A stretch of 64,000 nt of DNA from positions 589,614-653,613 of the forward strand of contig WELB01000047.1 of assembly GCA_009602725.1 (NCBI GenBank). The letters are read 5' to 3'. Under the pieces are notes generated by a model, which saw only the letters and a list, made by a program, of their open reading frames with translations, was not told the origin of the DNA and did no database searches. The translations under genes were made by a program, and so were the position numbers. Of the stretch, positions 1-11,524 are shown piece after piece (within the stretch, counting starts at the first letter, position 1; every line of letters starts with the position of its first letter). The DNA comes from Spirogloea muscicola (lineage: Eukaryota; Streptophyta; Zygnematophyceae; Spirogloeales; Spirogloeaceae).

Positions 1-75
1 GGGCGCCGCGACTCGCGGTGGGCGGGGCGGGGCGGGACTTACGCCTGGGGGGAGGAGGGGGGTGGGGGGAGGCAG

Positions 76-207
76 GGGGCAGATTACCTGCCCGGGGTTT
101 ACCTGTCGGGAGCCGAGCCGGCCAGCTACCCCGCCGTCACCGGCTCCGACAACTGGACCGTCAACTTTAACGTCCCCCCGTCACCGCCAGACCGCCGCCC
201 CATTTAA
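76..207 (+). CDS. C-terminal exon of an unidentified gene (partial)
   Basis: An open stretch with good coding character follows a purine-rich run ending in ag and closes at TAA 205-207. It reads through 'ADYLPGVYLSGAEPAS' and 'NWTVNFNVPPSPP'. The rest of the gene lies left of the window. The frame, the third-position GC bias and the acceptor-like 'ggcag' at about 71-75 support a last exon. I do not recognise the protein. The exact exon start (76, or a few bases later at a second ag) is uncertain. Confidence 0.5.
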   Translation, partial: GADYLPGVYLSGAEPASYPAVTGSDNWTVNFNVPPSPPDRRPI

Positions 208-273
208 GGTTTCCAGTTAGCGGCTGGAAAGCCAGTCCGGCCGCCCCCCCCTCCGAAGGCACATCCGAAACCC

Positions 274-291
274 GATACCCTAAACCCTAAA
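274..291 (-). promoter_or_regulatory. Telobox-like motifs (CCCTAAACCCTAAA) upstream of PAC1
   Basis: 'ccctaaaccctaaa' lies about 150 bases before the PAC1 start, and a related 'ccctaa' follows at about 297. This is the plant telomere unit TTTAGGG read on the minus strand. Short copies of this type act as teloboxes in promoters of plant translation and cell-cycle genes. A regulatory role here is inferred from position only. Confidence 0.4.
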
Positions 292-436
292 TCAAGCCCT
301 AATTGTCGTCCTCGACTGCTTATACACATACACATACATATACATGTACATGAACATGCATCCATAAAACCCACATTTACGTTTTCATCTACATATACAT
401 ATACATACATACACGTATACAAATACACATACGCGC

Positions 437-3101
437 ATGGCGGCCTTCGACGCCGTGACGGAGCTGCCGCCGCCGTCGCGCACCTGGGAGGGCGACGAGG
501 ACCTCGAGGGCCCCCGGCGGGCGGCCGAGGAGCCCGAGCCGGCGTTCCAGGTGCTTCCGCCGCGCAACCCTAAGTCTTGATTCCCGACATCCTGACTCAC
601 AGGTTCGAGTCCATTGCGTCCCGCTTGCTGCGCCGCCCGGCCTGCTGCGCCCCGCGGAGCCGCCGCCGTTGGGAAGATAGGAGGCCGACTAACGCACTAG
701 GGTTTAGGTTGACGGCCTAGGGTTTAGGTTTACGGGTTTAGTACGCCTGCCGGGGAGGTAATGAGAATCGACAGAGTGCATCATAGGCATCTGTACCTGC
801 GTAGTAACATTAGTAGCCACAGGAGCGACTGTGACTGACACGGAAAGTATGGCTCTCTTTAAGGGGACGCAGGCTGTCAACAGCCACCCAGAAGAGATTG
901 CTTAAAATTGATTGATGATGAGTCAATTTAAGCCGGTGATAACGACCAGCGGCGGCCCCTTGCAGTGGTCTGATGCCGCCGGCTCGGCGCTTGGGGCGTG
1001 CGACTTGCTCCTCGTGGCCGCCTCGGAGGCCGCCTGCCTTCTGCTCAGGTTATTGGGCGCCCACTTGCTGACGTCCAGGAGATTGGTATCCTACTTCCTG
1101 CGCCATGTGGCCCTTTCGGACCTTGTTCATACCTTCAAGCTGGCCAACACAGTCACTACCTTATAAGCATGTAATTGCTTTATTTATATTGCAACCTATG
1201 CCTTATAAGAGCTGTCTCTTTCTGCTCAGCCACCTCAACGAGCTGGCCGAAGTTGCGACGCTCACGCTAAACACGCGCCTGCCGGAGGTCTGCTTTGTCA
1301 AGCCTCTGAACTTCCTGGCCGATCTGCGTGCTGAACACCGTGCCTTTCGGTCTGGCCTTTCGTAGCGATCGCCATTTTTAATAAGCTCAATTTCTATCTG
1401 ATTTGGACACGTAGGATAGACAAGCATTGTTGGGCTTAGGCACTTTCTGGGCTGCATCACTGATCGTTCCAGTAGGTTGGTCCAGGAATCTGATTATACG
1501 GATTCTTTAGCCCCTTCTTGAAAGCTGTGCAGCTGTCACCCTTTGCTTTTCCTCTCAGACCCTGACCTTTGACTGTTAGAGTAAAGTCAGAAGTACCTCA
1601 AGGTAAATTAGTACCTTAAGTCAGTACATCAAGCTAGTACCTAGATGTCAAGCACAGGGCATCAATTTCCCGCCCAGTAGACTTGACTCTGTCGGGCGGG
1701 AATACGTGCTTTCGGCGCTTGCAGGACGTGGGCACCGACGACACGCCCAGCAGGGAGTACCGCTGCACTGTGCTGGCGCCTCGAAGCCCCCGCCTGGCTT
1801 CGCCAGTGCTGCTCGCCGCCGCCTGTCACCCCGCGCCGCCCGCTGACTGCTGCTTCCGGTGGACCGCCGCCTTGTTCGCGCACCTCACACCGCGGCGGCA
1901 AGTCCTCTCAATTTCTTTACCCCTCAGAATTGCTAACCTCTGGACTCACAAGGGCCTAACACCTTCGGACCACAGCAAAGGTTGACAATCTCATAACCAG
2001 AATTCATCTGGCATGCTTGCTGGGATTAACGTCTTATTGGCGGTGCTCGCAGTGTGCTCATCCTGGGCTCCATGCCGAGCTCCAACTATCGCGGCCTCAG
2101 CCATGGCGACGAGCCCCTCCTCTTCAGTCTGCACACGGATGCTGAGCGAGTTGGCCCCTGCACACCAAATCTCCTTGCCTGCCTTCCGCAAACGTTTTGA
2201 TCTCTTGTGTTCAGCATTTAAGTCATTGTCTAGATTTCGGTGCTACGCTTATGGGGGCTGGGCCTACATATCACAAGTTGCGTGTAGCATACCCAGGGCT
2301 AAGCTGAAGGCCTGCACTGACGGGCCTAGTGACAAGAAGACCTGCATGTTCTGGCTCAAGAAGCGATGTTGATCTATCAGCCGTAGCTCCAACTGGCACC
2401 AACTTTACAGCGGTAACAGGAACAGCGTAAGGCTGGCTGCTGGAATCGGCCACCGGTCAGGCCGTTCTGCTAAAGTGAGCGCGCCTGCTGCTGGCATTGG
2501 CGCAGGCTACGATATGCTTCGGAGACCTGGGCGTGCCGCTTCTCCCACCGGGCAGCCTTGTGGAGGGCCTCTCAGCCTCTGTCCTCTCGCACGTCAGCTT
2601 GCCAACCCCAGCCCACCTTCACACTCTTACTTGATGGACTTTCCAATCACTGATTAAAGCCTTTTCGTATGCAGCTGTTGCTTTCTGAAGGACCCCAGTA
2701 AAAGTTGCCCGTCTTTCAACGATTTGCATGCTGGCAGATGTGGTTGGCATTGTCTGCTGAGATCGGCAACCTACAAACCCCAGGATCTAGTAGAGCCACT
2801 TGACAATCCTTATTCACCAACTGTGTCATGCTATGCTCGTTTACAGTGCCAAGTTCGGGGTATACCAACGGTGGCGGTCGTTCACGTGCTGCACGGAGCC
2901 ATCTCGGTGCACGACCTGGCACAACTCGCCGGCGCGCTCTCGCACCTCCCTGAGGTGGACTGCATGGTGGCAGAGCAGGCCAACGGGCACTGGCCATCGC
3001 GTCCAACTGCGAGCTGCCACCTAGACCTCCCTTTGCGAAAGGCACAGAATGCACTCATCAAGCAGAAGCGGACATTAGCAGTGTCTGACTTGTATATATG
3101 A
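437..3101 (+). CDS. Proteasome assembly chaperone 1 (PAC1/PSMG1-like), multi-exon
   Basis: PAC1 pairs with PAC2 to scaffold alpha-ring assembly of the 20S proteasome. The start 'MAAFDAVTELPPPSR' at 437 resembles the plant PAC1 N-terminus. Later exons follow the family in order: 'CDLLLVAASEAACLLL' (about 990-1050), 'YRCTVLAPRSPRLASPVLL' (within 1726-1901), 'VLILGSMPSSNYRG' (from about 2053), 'GVPLLPPGSLVEGLSASVL' (2506-2592) and 'CQVRGIPTVAVVHVLHG' (from 2847), ending 'SDLYI' at TGA 3099-3101. The last two exons join in phase (29 codons, then TGC) and match the family block before and at 'SYCQVWKIPA'. The exon near 1230-1365 and the first junctions are less certain. The call rests on ordered motif similarity by eye; no domain search was run. 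Confidence 0.72.
691..741 (+). promoter_or_regulatory. Degenerate TTTAGGG cluster in the first PAC1 intron
   Basis: 'ctagggtttaggttgacggcctagggtttaggtttacgggttta' holds several TTTAGGG-like units just after the first coding exon. It may be an intronic telobox enhancer or a small interstitial telomere remnant. Confidence 0.3.
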
Positions 3102-3808
3102 GGTTATGTCGCTCTTCCTAAAGAAGCAGGCTTAAGCTGAAGACTTTACAACCAACCTTTGATGCTCAGGGCTGAGTGGAATTAACATGCAACTTCTCCT
3201 TGCACACAAGGTTCACTACGACACATTGGCTGGATTGGCGGCACATTTCAAGTGCTGCCAATGTAGTGAAAATAGCCATTAATGAAATCTTGGCACGGCT
3301 TTCTGGTAGGAGAAGGTGAAGGTAGTAAGAGTCACGAGATGTAATAGGGGACCTTGTAACTGTGTCAGCTGGATGGGACACCTTAATCAAGATTGAGAAA
3401 GTTAGGAGGCTAGAACGGGGTGCCAAATTACGGAGCATGTAATGCGCACCGCACTTCAGGTCCATGTGAGGTGTACCCCCATGTTGGACGACTGACTCTA
3501 CGTGGCACGATCAGCTCAGTTGCGAGAAGATGTAAGGTATCTCTTTCACTTGGCCGCTGGGAGAATATTTGTCAGGAGCCATGTCTAATGGCCACCCACA
3601 ATGACCCAACTGCTACAGCAGGGCAGTGGGACGCATGAGCGAGCACACTGCACCTGTTTGTGGGCAGGTCAGCGGGTGGCATGTCATAGCCATCTCTAGC
3701 TGACGTGACTTGAAGAATGGCACTTGGGAAGAATGGCAATTTAACTGGACAGTACTACATATATAATATACAAGCAATATTAACCCGTAAATTAGGCGAG
3801 AAAAACGC
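3102..3808. other. Intergenic stretch between convergent genes, no gene seen
   Basis: About 700 bases between the PAC1 stop and the permease stop. The two genes are convergent, so this should hold both 3' untranslated regions. Short open frames occur, but none has coding character or recognisable motifs. Confidence 0.5.
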
Positions 3809-6800
3809 CTACACGGCGTGGTTGTCACGCTCCATGGCGAGGGGCACCGGCGCCTCCTTGTATTCCTCGTCCTGGAGCTTGGCAAGCTTCAGCGTCTCAT
3901 TCTCCCTGCCGCAAAGAGCAGACCGGAGACTGTCAGCATGCTGCCTGAATGCAGCGATACTTGCAGCGCTGATGGCCAATTGAGGATGGTAGACTAGGTG
4001 AGAGTCATGCACAAAGGTGATGACTGGTCATGCTTTCACCACGGCAATTAAAGCTGACTTCCTAAGCTAGCCATAGCCTGTTGCAGCCTCTTGAGTTGTG
4101 GTTATTTGATATGCAGCAAAGAAGAGCTTTCAATGCATCCTACCTGGACATGGTGCCTGTGGAGAAGGCCGTGTCGTGGAGCTTCATGTCGTCGCTCAGG
4201 TCATGCGGGAGGATGAGATTGAGGATGAGCGCCATGAAACCGCCGATAGAGAAGCCAGTGGACAAGACGATAATGAGCGCATCTCGGAAGCCTGCGCCCA
4301 AATTGGGGGAGTTCGAGCAGGCCCATTGAGATTGATGGACCAGTAATGAGACGGGGATTGTTAATGGAGAGAACGATTGAACAAGCGTAAGTTGGTGCTT
4401 AGTGCTTGTTAAGTTCAGTCCCACGAAAGCATACAAAGGTCTATGATGCACGAATGCACATGACAATGATGACTAACCGCGGTAGCCCGAGCTCCAGCCC
4501 GCCTTGAACGGCCAGAAGTTGCCTTCGCGGGGATACTCAGACTGGCCCGAGATGTTGACCCACTCGGGTACGAGGTCGACGCCGATGCCGATGGCCAGCG
4601 CCATAGCAACAATGAAGCGGTTGCGCCGCGTAATCCCCTCGCCCATTGTCAGGATGCGCATGCCGCTCACAGCAACGTTGACGAAAAGGAAGGACGTCAT
4701 GCCGCCCAGCACGCAGTCGGGAATCGTAAGGATGATGGCGCTGAACTTGGCAATCACGCCCAGTACAATCAGGATGATGGCGCAGGCAATGCCGGCGCGC
4801 CGAGCGCCGCAGCGCGTCAACGAAATGACGCCGTTGTTCTGCGCGTAGGTCGTGCATGGCAGGCTTGTGCCCAGCGCGGCCAGGAAAATGTTGCAGCCGT
4901 CAGCCAGGACTCCTCCTCGCACAGCCTTCTCATAGCGTTCACCTGCCGCCTCATGGAAGGACAGGGTAAGTGATCACATTAGCGCTGCAGCCTAGACCTC
5001 AAGCTGGTAACCAAACCTGCTAGTTACAAGTCGCAAGTGCTCTCTATAGAAAGTCTTTCTGCAGCTCCCTGCATGGTCAGAGCTACTTGCAGGCTGTGTT
5101 TTGCTGCTCCAAATAAGAGGAAGGCTTCTGACGGTAAGGCTTCTGAGACCGAACTCAAGCTTGCGAGGGATGCTCACCAACTGGAACCAGGCCGGAGGCC
5201 TCGGCAGTGGCCGTGACGTCGCCGATGCACTCCATGGTGGTCACCATGAAGCCGAAAAGCATGGGCAGCACTGCCGGAGCATAGAACCCAATCTTGAATG
5301 TGTGCACCCACAGGAACGTCACCCACTTGGCATCGCTGATCTTGGTGCCCGTGACGTAGCTGCCACGGCCCGACACGTATGCATATGAGAGGCTCAGCAA
5401 CACAGGTATGGACTATCAGGACTGCAGGTGCGGCCAGAGCCAAGCTTGCAGCGCAGCTTGCTTGTTGCTTTCATTCTGGATGTCAAGTGAAGACACCTTA
5501 TATAATGTTTGTGAGGAGCAGACTGCTTCATGACTCTGCCTTGAGAGTCAGGAGGCTTCTTACGTTCATGTTCAGAGTATGATCTTAGCTTTGCTAGTTT
5601 GGAAGGCCGGCAGAAGGTGGCCATCAGGTCCAAACGTAGTCAATAGCAAACCAGAGGGATGGTGGTGGTACTCACTGCAGGTGCTTGCACACCACAGGCC
5701 CGCAGACCGGTGCCGCGCAGACGCTGGTGCAGTACGTGGAGTTGGGGGATGAGAATGTGGGCGTCCCAGTTACTGCGCCGGTCACGTTGTTATATTTCAG
5801 GCCCTGTCATTCTCAACCAGCAATGGGCTTCTGTAAGACTGCCGTAGCTCCCAGATGACTGAGCAATGTGCACAACTGCGGCAATTGTCCTCACTTAACA
5901 AAGCTTGACGTTGGGATTCTGAAGGCATCTGCTTAACTCTCAATGGGTAATGTTTTAAGTATCACATTTAGCACAGGAAAGCCTAGGTAAGACACAGGAC
6001 TAGCATTATCCACTTGGGTTTCGCTCAGAGCAACCTACAAGATGCCACTTTAAAGTTAAACCCTGCCAAGGCTCTAACACATGCGCTTGACGAACTTGGC
6101 GTCCGAGCGACTGTGCACACCTCAGGCAGCAGTGGGAAGCAGTGATTCGAGCAAACGGGGTCGGCACACGTGGCTGAGCAGTCCGTGTAGTGCGTCGCCG
6201 AGGCGACAATCATGCCCACCATCAGGCCAACAACAACCTGCGCACATGCATGCAAGGTTACTGCACACGCCATTGGCACTCATATGCAAATTCAAGACTG
6301 CAATTGAGAAGAGCAGGCCGTGTGACATTTAGCCCCCCAGCAGCCTCAGAGCTGCTGATTTTTTGCAATCTGGCAAATTCCGAAGCATATTGCACTGATT
6401 GCATGTCCAACAAAAGCATAGAGGATGTAGCTAACTCAACAAGCATAGAGATAGTTGTTGGCAGGGCAGCTTAACCATAATATTCCGGAGAAATGGGGAG
6501 CCAAAGAGCTCCACAAACAGGAGCGTCATAAACACTGAAAGGCCCAAGCCAAGGTACTGCCGGCTGCCAAATGGAAGAACCACCTCACCATTACCGTCGC
6601 AAGGAGTCATGCTCGTGAGCACCTGTGCGCAAAACAGTCACCACACTGGAGTTGAGGAAATTCTTGTTTCTCAACTACAGCCTCCTTTCCTTGGCTTACT
6701 TTTCTTGGCAATCCTCATCAAAGAAGGGCAAGCCAACAACTAATAGTCACTTCAGAAATTAAGAGTAAGCTGGCTAGATATTTGAGTCATTTCCTTTGAG

Positions 6801-8760
6801 CTGCTGTCAGGTAGTTAAGCCTCTCTTGAGATGAGGACCAGCACTGATCAATGGAATCGAAAGGCAGGGAGCTGGACCTGCCCAGCACAGTAAACGCCTC
6901 CGCCCCAGTACTGGAAACCAGTCGTAAGGAGCGCAATGCCAATAAGGATGACCGTGGTGCCAGTGACGACTGGCGGGAAAATCTTGCGGAGGACCTTGGG
7001 AGGGCAGAAGGACAGCCCAATCTCAAGGAAGCAGGTCACCAAGATCTGGCAAGAATAAAACCGGTGAAGGAACTCAATTTGCTTAGAAGCCTTTGTCCAT
7101 TGTACTTCACAGGCCTAGCCGTCTTTGGATAGACCCATTGACTGTACTAATAGTGCTGAACCCCTGAGCACATGGCAGGTCCATGCGAGCACTGCATGTG
7201 TCGATTTGAGAAGACCGTGAAGCAATGCATGTGAGCAGGTACATGCAAGGCCTGCAAGCCTAAGCATGCTCAGCCTCTTGATGTTGAATTTTAACATCAG
7301 GACAGGAGCAAGTCATCTACTGACCGTGCCGAGGAGCCGTCCGTATGCATCCTCGCCAGTGTTGCAGATGCCACTTATTTTGCCCGTGCACTGAAGGCAA
7401 GTGCCCCCAACTGTGCATGGAGCCCCATCACACGAGCACGATTTCATCTGCGCGATGGAGCTCTGGGCTGGTTGCACAAAGACAGGCAAACATAGATCAT
7501 GGAATAAGCAGCAGCAAATCTGATGCTGGCGACAAAGTATTTTCCAGAAGTCCGTTTTGGAGCTGCACGTTATGACATGTCAGGTCACGCACTGTGTGGA
7601 AGCAGTGATTTACAAAACTGCTAATAAATTGGCGGGCTCTCATTTGACTGGCCATTAAGGCACGGCTAATGCTAAGCAGTTGTGGTTGCGGATGCAATAT
7701 ACCGATTGGTAGGAATGTGAAGCTGATGCCCATCACAGAGAGCAGGCCTGACCCTGTGTGTACGCACGAGGGACGAAGATCGTGAGGAGGCTCTCATATC
7801 GACTGGCAGACCCCGACATGCTGACTAGTGGCAAGGCATTCTGAAAGCACGTGGCAATGATTGAGTCCCACTCAGTGCATCCAAGCATGGCAAAGTGTTG
7901 AGAGCCATACCGATAACGATGTTGGTGAACGGAACCTTGATCTGGAGCACTTGCACAAGCGACGCGAAGCCCGACACAATCAGCGCAGCCGAAATGAGGT
8001 CTGCGCGGAGCTCGTTGGAGCCATGGCCATGACGAGGCTGGCTTCAGTACGTGCTTTGCAAGCTGGCGATATGAATGTGAGCGACTGACGGCATGGCCTT
8101 CCCACGCCCCAGCGCTGGCGGAGCAGGGTGCAGAAAAACTGCTGGCTGGCCTGTGAAACCGGACCCAAATTACATTTGAGATTTTCTGCGCACTCACAGG
8201 ATTGCTCGGACATTGTGAAGCCTGCCTGGAATGCACCAGAGATGATCAGAGGCACCGTGATGATACCACCAACCTGCACAACCGCACCAGCCGTGCCACC
8301 ATCAGCTTGACAACATTGCCAAAATGACTGCATTGGCAAAGGCGAGCTCGGACTGGCATGGTGCATGCCGTATCAGCAGTGCATGGTGTCCTGCAAGGCT
8401 CTCTAAGTCATGCAATGAGTCCTTGGCTGGTAGTATCAGTCTCCTGGTGCAAGAGTTGCAGCTAGGAGCATGAGCTGCGACAAGGTCCTGGGCAAGTGGG
8501 CACTTCGCTTGGCCTTCACAGTCAGAAGATGCACGAGGTCGCCAGGGGCGCAGCGAGACAAGGAATGACGAGATAAGTGGGGCTGTTGATACCATGGCAA
8601 GCGCGTGCTGGGCGCCCATGATGAGCGCGACGAAGACGGAGATGGGGTCGTCGGGCCCGTAGAGCGGCGGCGCGGGCTTGCGCTTGCCCCACGGCGTGCG
8701 CGGCGTGCACAGGAACTGCCAGTCGTAGTCCCCAATCAGCACGTCCATGAGCTTCCCCAT
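3809..8760 (-). CDS. UapA-like purine (xanthine/uric acid) permease, NCS2/NAT family
   Basis: A proton-coupled plasma-membrane nucleobase transporter. The start ATG at 8758-8760 gives 'MGKLMDVLIGDYDWQ'. About twelve exons follow on the minus strand; the first is 8593-8760, and others lie near 8300-8190, 8005-7915, 7460-7325, 7045-6885, 6625-6480, 6240-6110, 5815-5690, 5400-5180, 4922-4480 and 4320-4140, with the end at TAG 3809-3811. Family blocks appear in order: 'QHALAM', 'GFASLVQVLQIKVPF', 'VTGTTVILIGIALLTTGF', 'VVVGLMVGMIVASA', 'PMLFGFMVTTMECIGDVTA' and 'SVLGGMT'-like 'CVLGGMTSFLFVNVAVSG'. The NAT signature is intact as 'QNNGVISLTR', and 'ECIGD' supplies the acidic transmembrane-8 residues. 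This is the fungal/algal UapA type rather than the plant ascorbate-NAT type. The loop before the 'WVHTF' segment is enlarged by Cys-rich exons. Substrate is inferred. Confidence 0.88.
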
Positions 8761-9400
8761 GGCGGCAGACGACGGCGGCCTGCTGGGGCAAGCAAGCTGG
8801 CGAGCGAGGCAGCCTGCGAGCAATGTGGGCGCCCACAAAGGAAGCTAGCTTCTTGCAATGGCGGCCAGAACGCGGCTGCTGATACTGTAAGAGCGCCTGA
8901 AGCGAGAGCAGGGCTCAAGTGAAAGCAAAATGCAGAAAAGGTGGTGGAGGGGGCCTCCCCCTCCCTCCCCAACCGCCCCGGCGAACTCCCGACACCCAAT
9001 CGCGCACGTGGGTCCCATCATTGCTGGGGTCCTGCCAACCAGGACTCGCCACGTCCGACAGGAGCGGCTCGGCGCGCAGTGAGCGAGGCCTCTCGTTGGC
9101 CCTTGCCAATACCACGTGGGTAGCCGTGAGCCATGTGGGCGATATCATGGCCCGGCCTCCCTGTCCTCAGCTCCCCTCCCTCCCTCCTCTACCCCCCTCC
9201 TCCGCCCCGACGTCGTCCGGGCGGCGCCTCTCTCCCTCCCTCCCTCCTCCGTGCTGGCCCCACGCCACACGGCAAGATAATGGGCGACTCGGGGTTTTAG
9301 ATCCCCCACCCTCAGATCTCCCCAGCTGCACGGCCTTCACGAACTCGGAGAGAAACTTCCAGTGGCGAGCGATTGCTCTCATTGTCCTCAGCCCACAAGA
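8761..9400. other. Upstream region of the permease, no gene seen
   Basis: GC-rich, pyrimidine-tract-rich sequence before the permease start, likely its promoter and 5' untranslated region. It contains CT-rich runs at about 9170-9250 ('ccctccctccctcctc'). No convincing coding exon is visible on either strand. Confidence 0.4.
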
Positions 9401-9424
9401 CAATGCATGCCCGTACGGAGAGAA

Positions 9425-9560
9425 AGAGAGTGCGCGCCCATAGAGAAGAGGGGCTGGCAAAGCCAGCCCAGAAAAGAATGGACAATGTCCAAAGCCATAG
9501 GACGAGGAGCCGGAAAAAGGACTACACTACAAAACACTGCATAACACGTAGACGATGCAG
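9425..9560 (-). mobile_element. Stem-loop tail of the LINE-like element, subtype 1
   Basis: Read on the minus strand it gives the subtype-1 tail: the CTGCAGTGTTTTGTAG region, 'TTTTCCGGCTCCT', 'GGACATTGTCCATTCTTTT', then the stem-loop 'GGGCTGGCTTTGCCAGCCCC' and 'TCTTCTCTATGGGCG'. The same unit recurs at about 24.3, 24.8, 47.4, 55.1 and 55.5 kb. Only the 3' tail of the parent element is present. Confidence 0.6.
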
Positions 9561-9639
9561 AGGGAAGCTCAGTACACTGCAGAGAAAAACCTCAAACGAG
9601 CGAGATGGAGCTCAAGCGGGTGGCTGTGAAAGTAAGCTC

Positions 9640-10090
9640 TTCCCAAATAAAGAAGGTGGCTCGCCCGAAGGGGGCGAGGGCTGTAATAAAGCCAAAGCCC
9701 GAAAAAGCATTATTGACAAGGTCCAAAGGGGCCGAAAGGCGCTGAAAGACATGATGACTGAGCACGGGCCGCGTAGGATACACTCAGTAACCTCTAGTTA
9801 GCAGCCGCAAGTCAGGAAGACTAGCCGCTAGGAAAGAAGTTGAGCTCTTCCGAAGGGGGCGGGGGCTTTGTAAAGCTTTTCCGCCCTCTTCTTTTTATTT
9901 CTTTTTCCGCCCTCTCGTCATTGTGACTTTCACATACAGACTAGAGGCCCACTTGCTAACGTCTTAGAGACTAGTATCCTGCTTGTTACGCCATCCTGCC
10001 CTTTCAGACCTTGTCCATTCCTTTGGGCTGGCGTCTAACAGCCATCGCTGTCAATTGGGAAGAGCTGCTTTCTTTCTCTCGAGAAGCAGC
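9640..10090. repeat. Degenerate stem-loop tail remnants
   Basis: Pieces of the tail family: 'aaggtccaaaggggcc' at about 9718 and 'gggggcgggggctttg' at about 9856, both minus-sense. A plus-sense copy at about 9995-10070 has 'gaccttgtccattcctttgggctggc' followed by 'acagccatcgc' and 'attgggaagagc'. The pieces are diverged and mixed in orientation. Confidence 0.45.
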
Positions 10091-10184
10091 CCAGAAAGAA
10101 TGGACAAGGTCCAAGTATAGTAATTACAAAATACGAATAGGTAAACAGGATGAAATTCATTATAGCTCGTCAAGAGAAGAGAGC

Positions 10185-10640
10185 TCTACCAAATGGGCTG
10201 GGGCTGTGCAAAGCCAGCCCAGAAAGACTGAACAAGGTCCAAAGGGCCGAACGGCGCCGAAACCACACAGCTGTGCAAGAGTCACAGCGAAATGGAGCTT
10301 AGTAACCCCGAGTCAGCTGCCGCAAGTCGGAGTAACTTGCAGCTGGAAAAGTGGGCAACCCGACGAGACCCAGAAGCAGCATCCATGGCGCGGCCTGCCC
10401 GCAAGTGCACTGCGTGAGCCTGGGACCGGGAAGCAGTCCCGTTGATGGAAGCCAGATGCTGCAGCTAGAGCACGACCAGCACGCAGGTGCAAGGCGCGAG
10501 CCATGAACCGCTGGAAGGATATGAGAAAGGCGCATGCGGAAACCTGCGCCAGCGAGCCAGCGGCGTTGGAGTCGGCCTGCTCTCCCCGCCTGCGGGACAC
10601 AGCGCGGCGCGCAAGCCGGGCTCAACGTGTCCAGCCACTG
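10185..10640 (-). mobile_element. LINE-like element fragment: C-terminus plus stem-loop tail
   Basis: Read on the minus strand, a coding remnant near 10625-10315 carries the family C-terminus ('LAQVSACAF', then a 'HLRAGRALAAASGFHQ'-like block and the 'LRQLTRGY' ending). The tail stem-loop with 'GGGCTGGCTTTGCACAGCCC' follows at about 10200-10225. It matches the C-terminal parts of the copies at 53-57 kb. It is 5'-truncated, and no endonuclease core remains. Confidence 0.55.
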
Positions 10641-11520
10641 AGTGCCAAACAGAACCTTAGCTTATCTTGTTGAGAGACTATCCGAAAGTGGAATGGATAT
10701 CATTCGGACCCACAATGCATGCCTCCGCATGGAGAACATGCGCAAGATGAGATGACGACTCTCAGTGGAACTTGTCCACTGGCTACTGATTTCTGTACGC
10801 ACTTGATGCTCCTCATCTCCACCTCAAGACCTTGATGGGATGTTCGAGTGAACACCCTAAGATTGCTCGCTCTCCTAACTTTAACTAATGGTCTGACTTG
10901 ACTCAATGGCTCAGATGAAAGGATGTTGGGGACCCACAAAATGTTATGTACACTGAATGCCTCGTGTCACAGTTCAATCCTCTTCCAGCTCCCTTGAAAA
11001 TTTCTGAAGTCGAGCCTCCTCCGCTGCAGCGTCGTGGACGAGTGCGTGATTCACCAGGCCCGTATCCTCTTGAGCTTCCACCATGCGACCCGCGAACCTT
11101 CAACAGCAGAGATGGAGTGGTTGTCAGTGGAAGTGGAAACAGAAGCAGGAGCAGGGCATTGGGAGGTAAGCCGAGGAAAGGAAGCAAGGGAGGTGACAGG
11201 AGTGTGTTGCGACAGAATATGGAGAACGTTGAATGATACTTGCTTGCAAATGTGCAGCAGTAAGACGGCATATAGCACTTAAGCATGACTTTGCAGCCTG
11301 TACATTGCAGACTGCATACTTCTTCTGCAGGCCCTCCAATTCGTGATGTGTAGTTTATGATCAAGATAACTGTCAGTCTCGTATACATGTAAACCTGTAG
11401 GAGCCACTGATTTGTTCCTAAGTTTTTACTGATGTGCGCAAGCCCAATCGCTTGTTACAACTCCTTTGTTCCTCGCTGATAGGACTTTAGCAAGGCTTTG
11501 ACATTCATTGGCTGGGCAGT
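10641..11520. other. Intergenic stretch, no gene assigned
   Basis: An open stretch of about 290 bases on the plus strand (10946-11236) contains 'PPPLQRRGRVRDSPGPYPLE' but has no recognisable domain and no clear start. The missing last exon of the neighbouring Tat-SF1-like gene was looked for here and not found. Confidence 0.3.
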
Positions 11521-11524
11521 AGTT

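Noticed and set aside
590-625. T-loop-like 'CAGGTTCGAGTCCATT'
   Set aside because: The stem does not pair over five bases and no cloverleaf can be drawn upstream.
10946-11236. Possible linker region of a copia-like polyprotein ('PPPLQRRGRVRDSPGPYPLE')
   Set aside because: The resemblance is to low-complexity spacer only; no polymerase, integrase or terminal repeats are visible, so no element is claimed.
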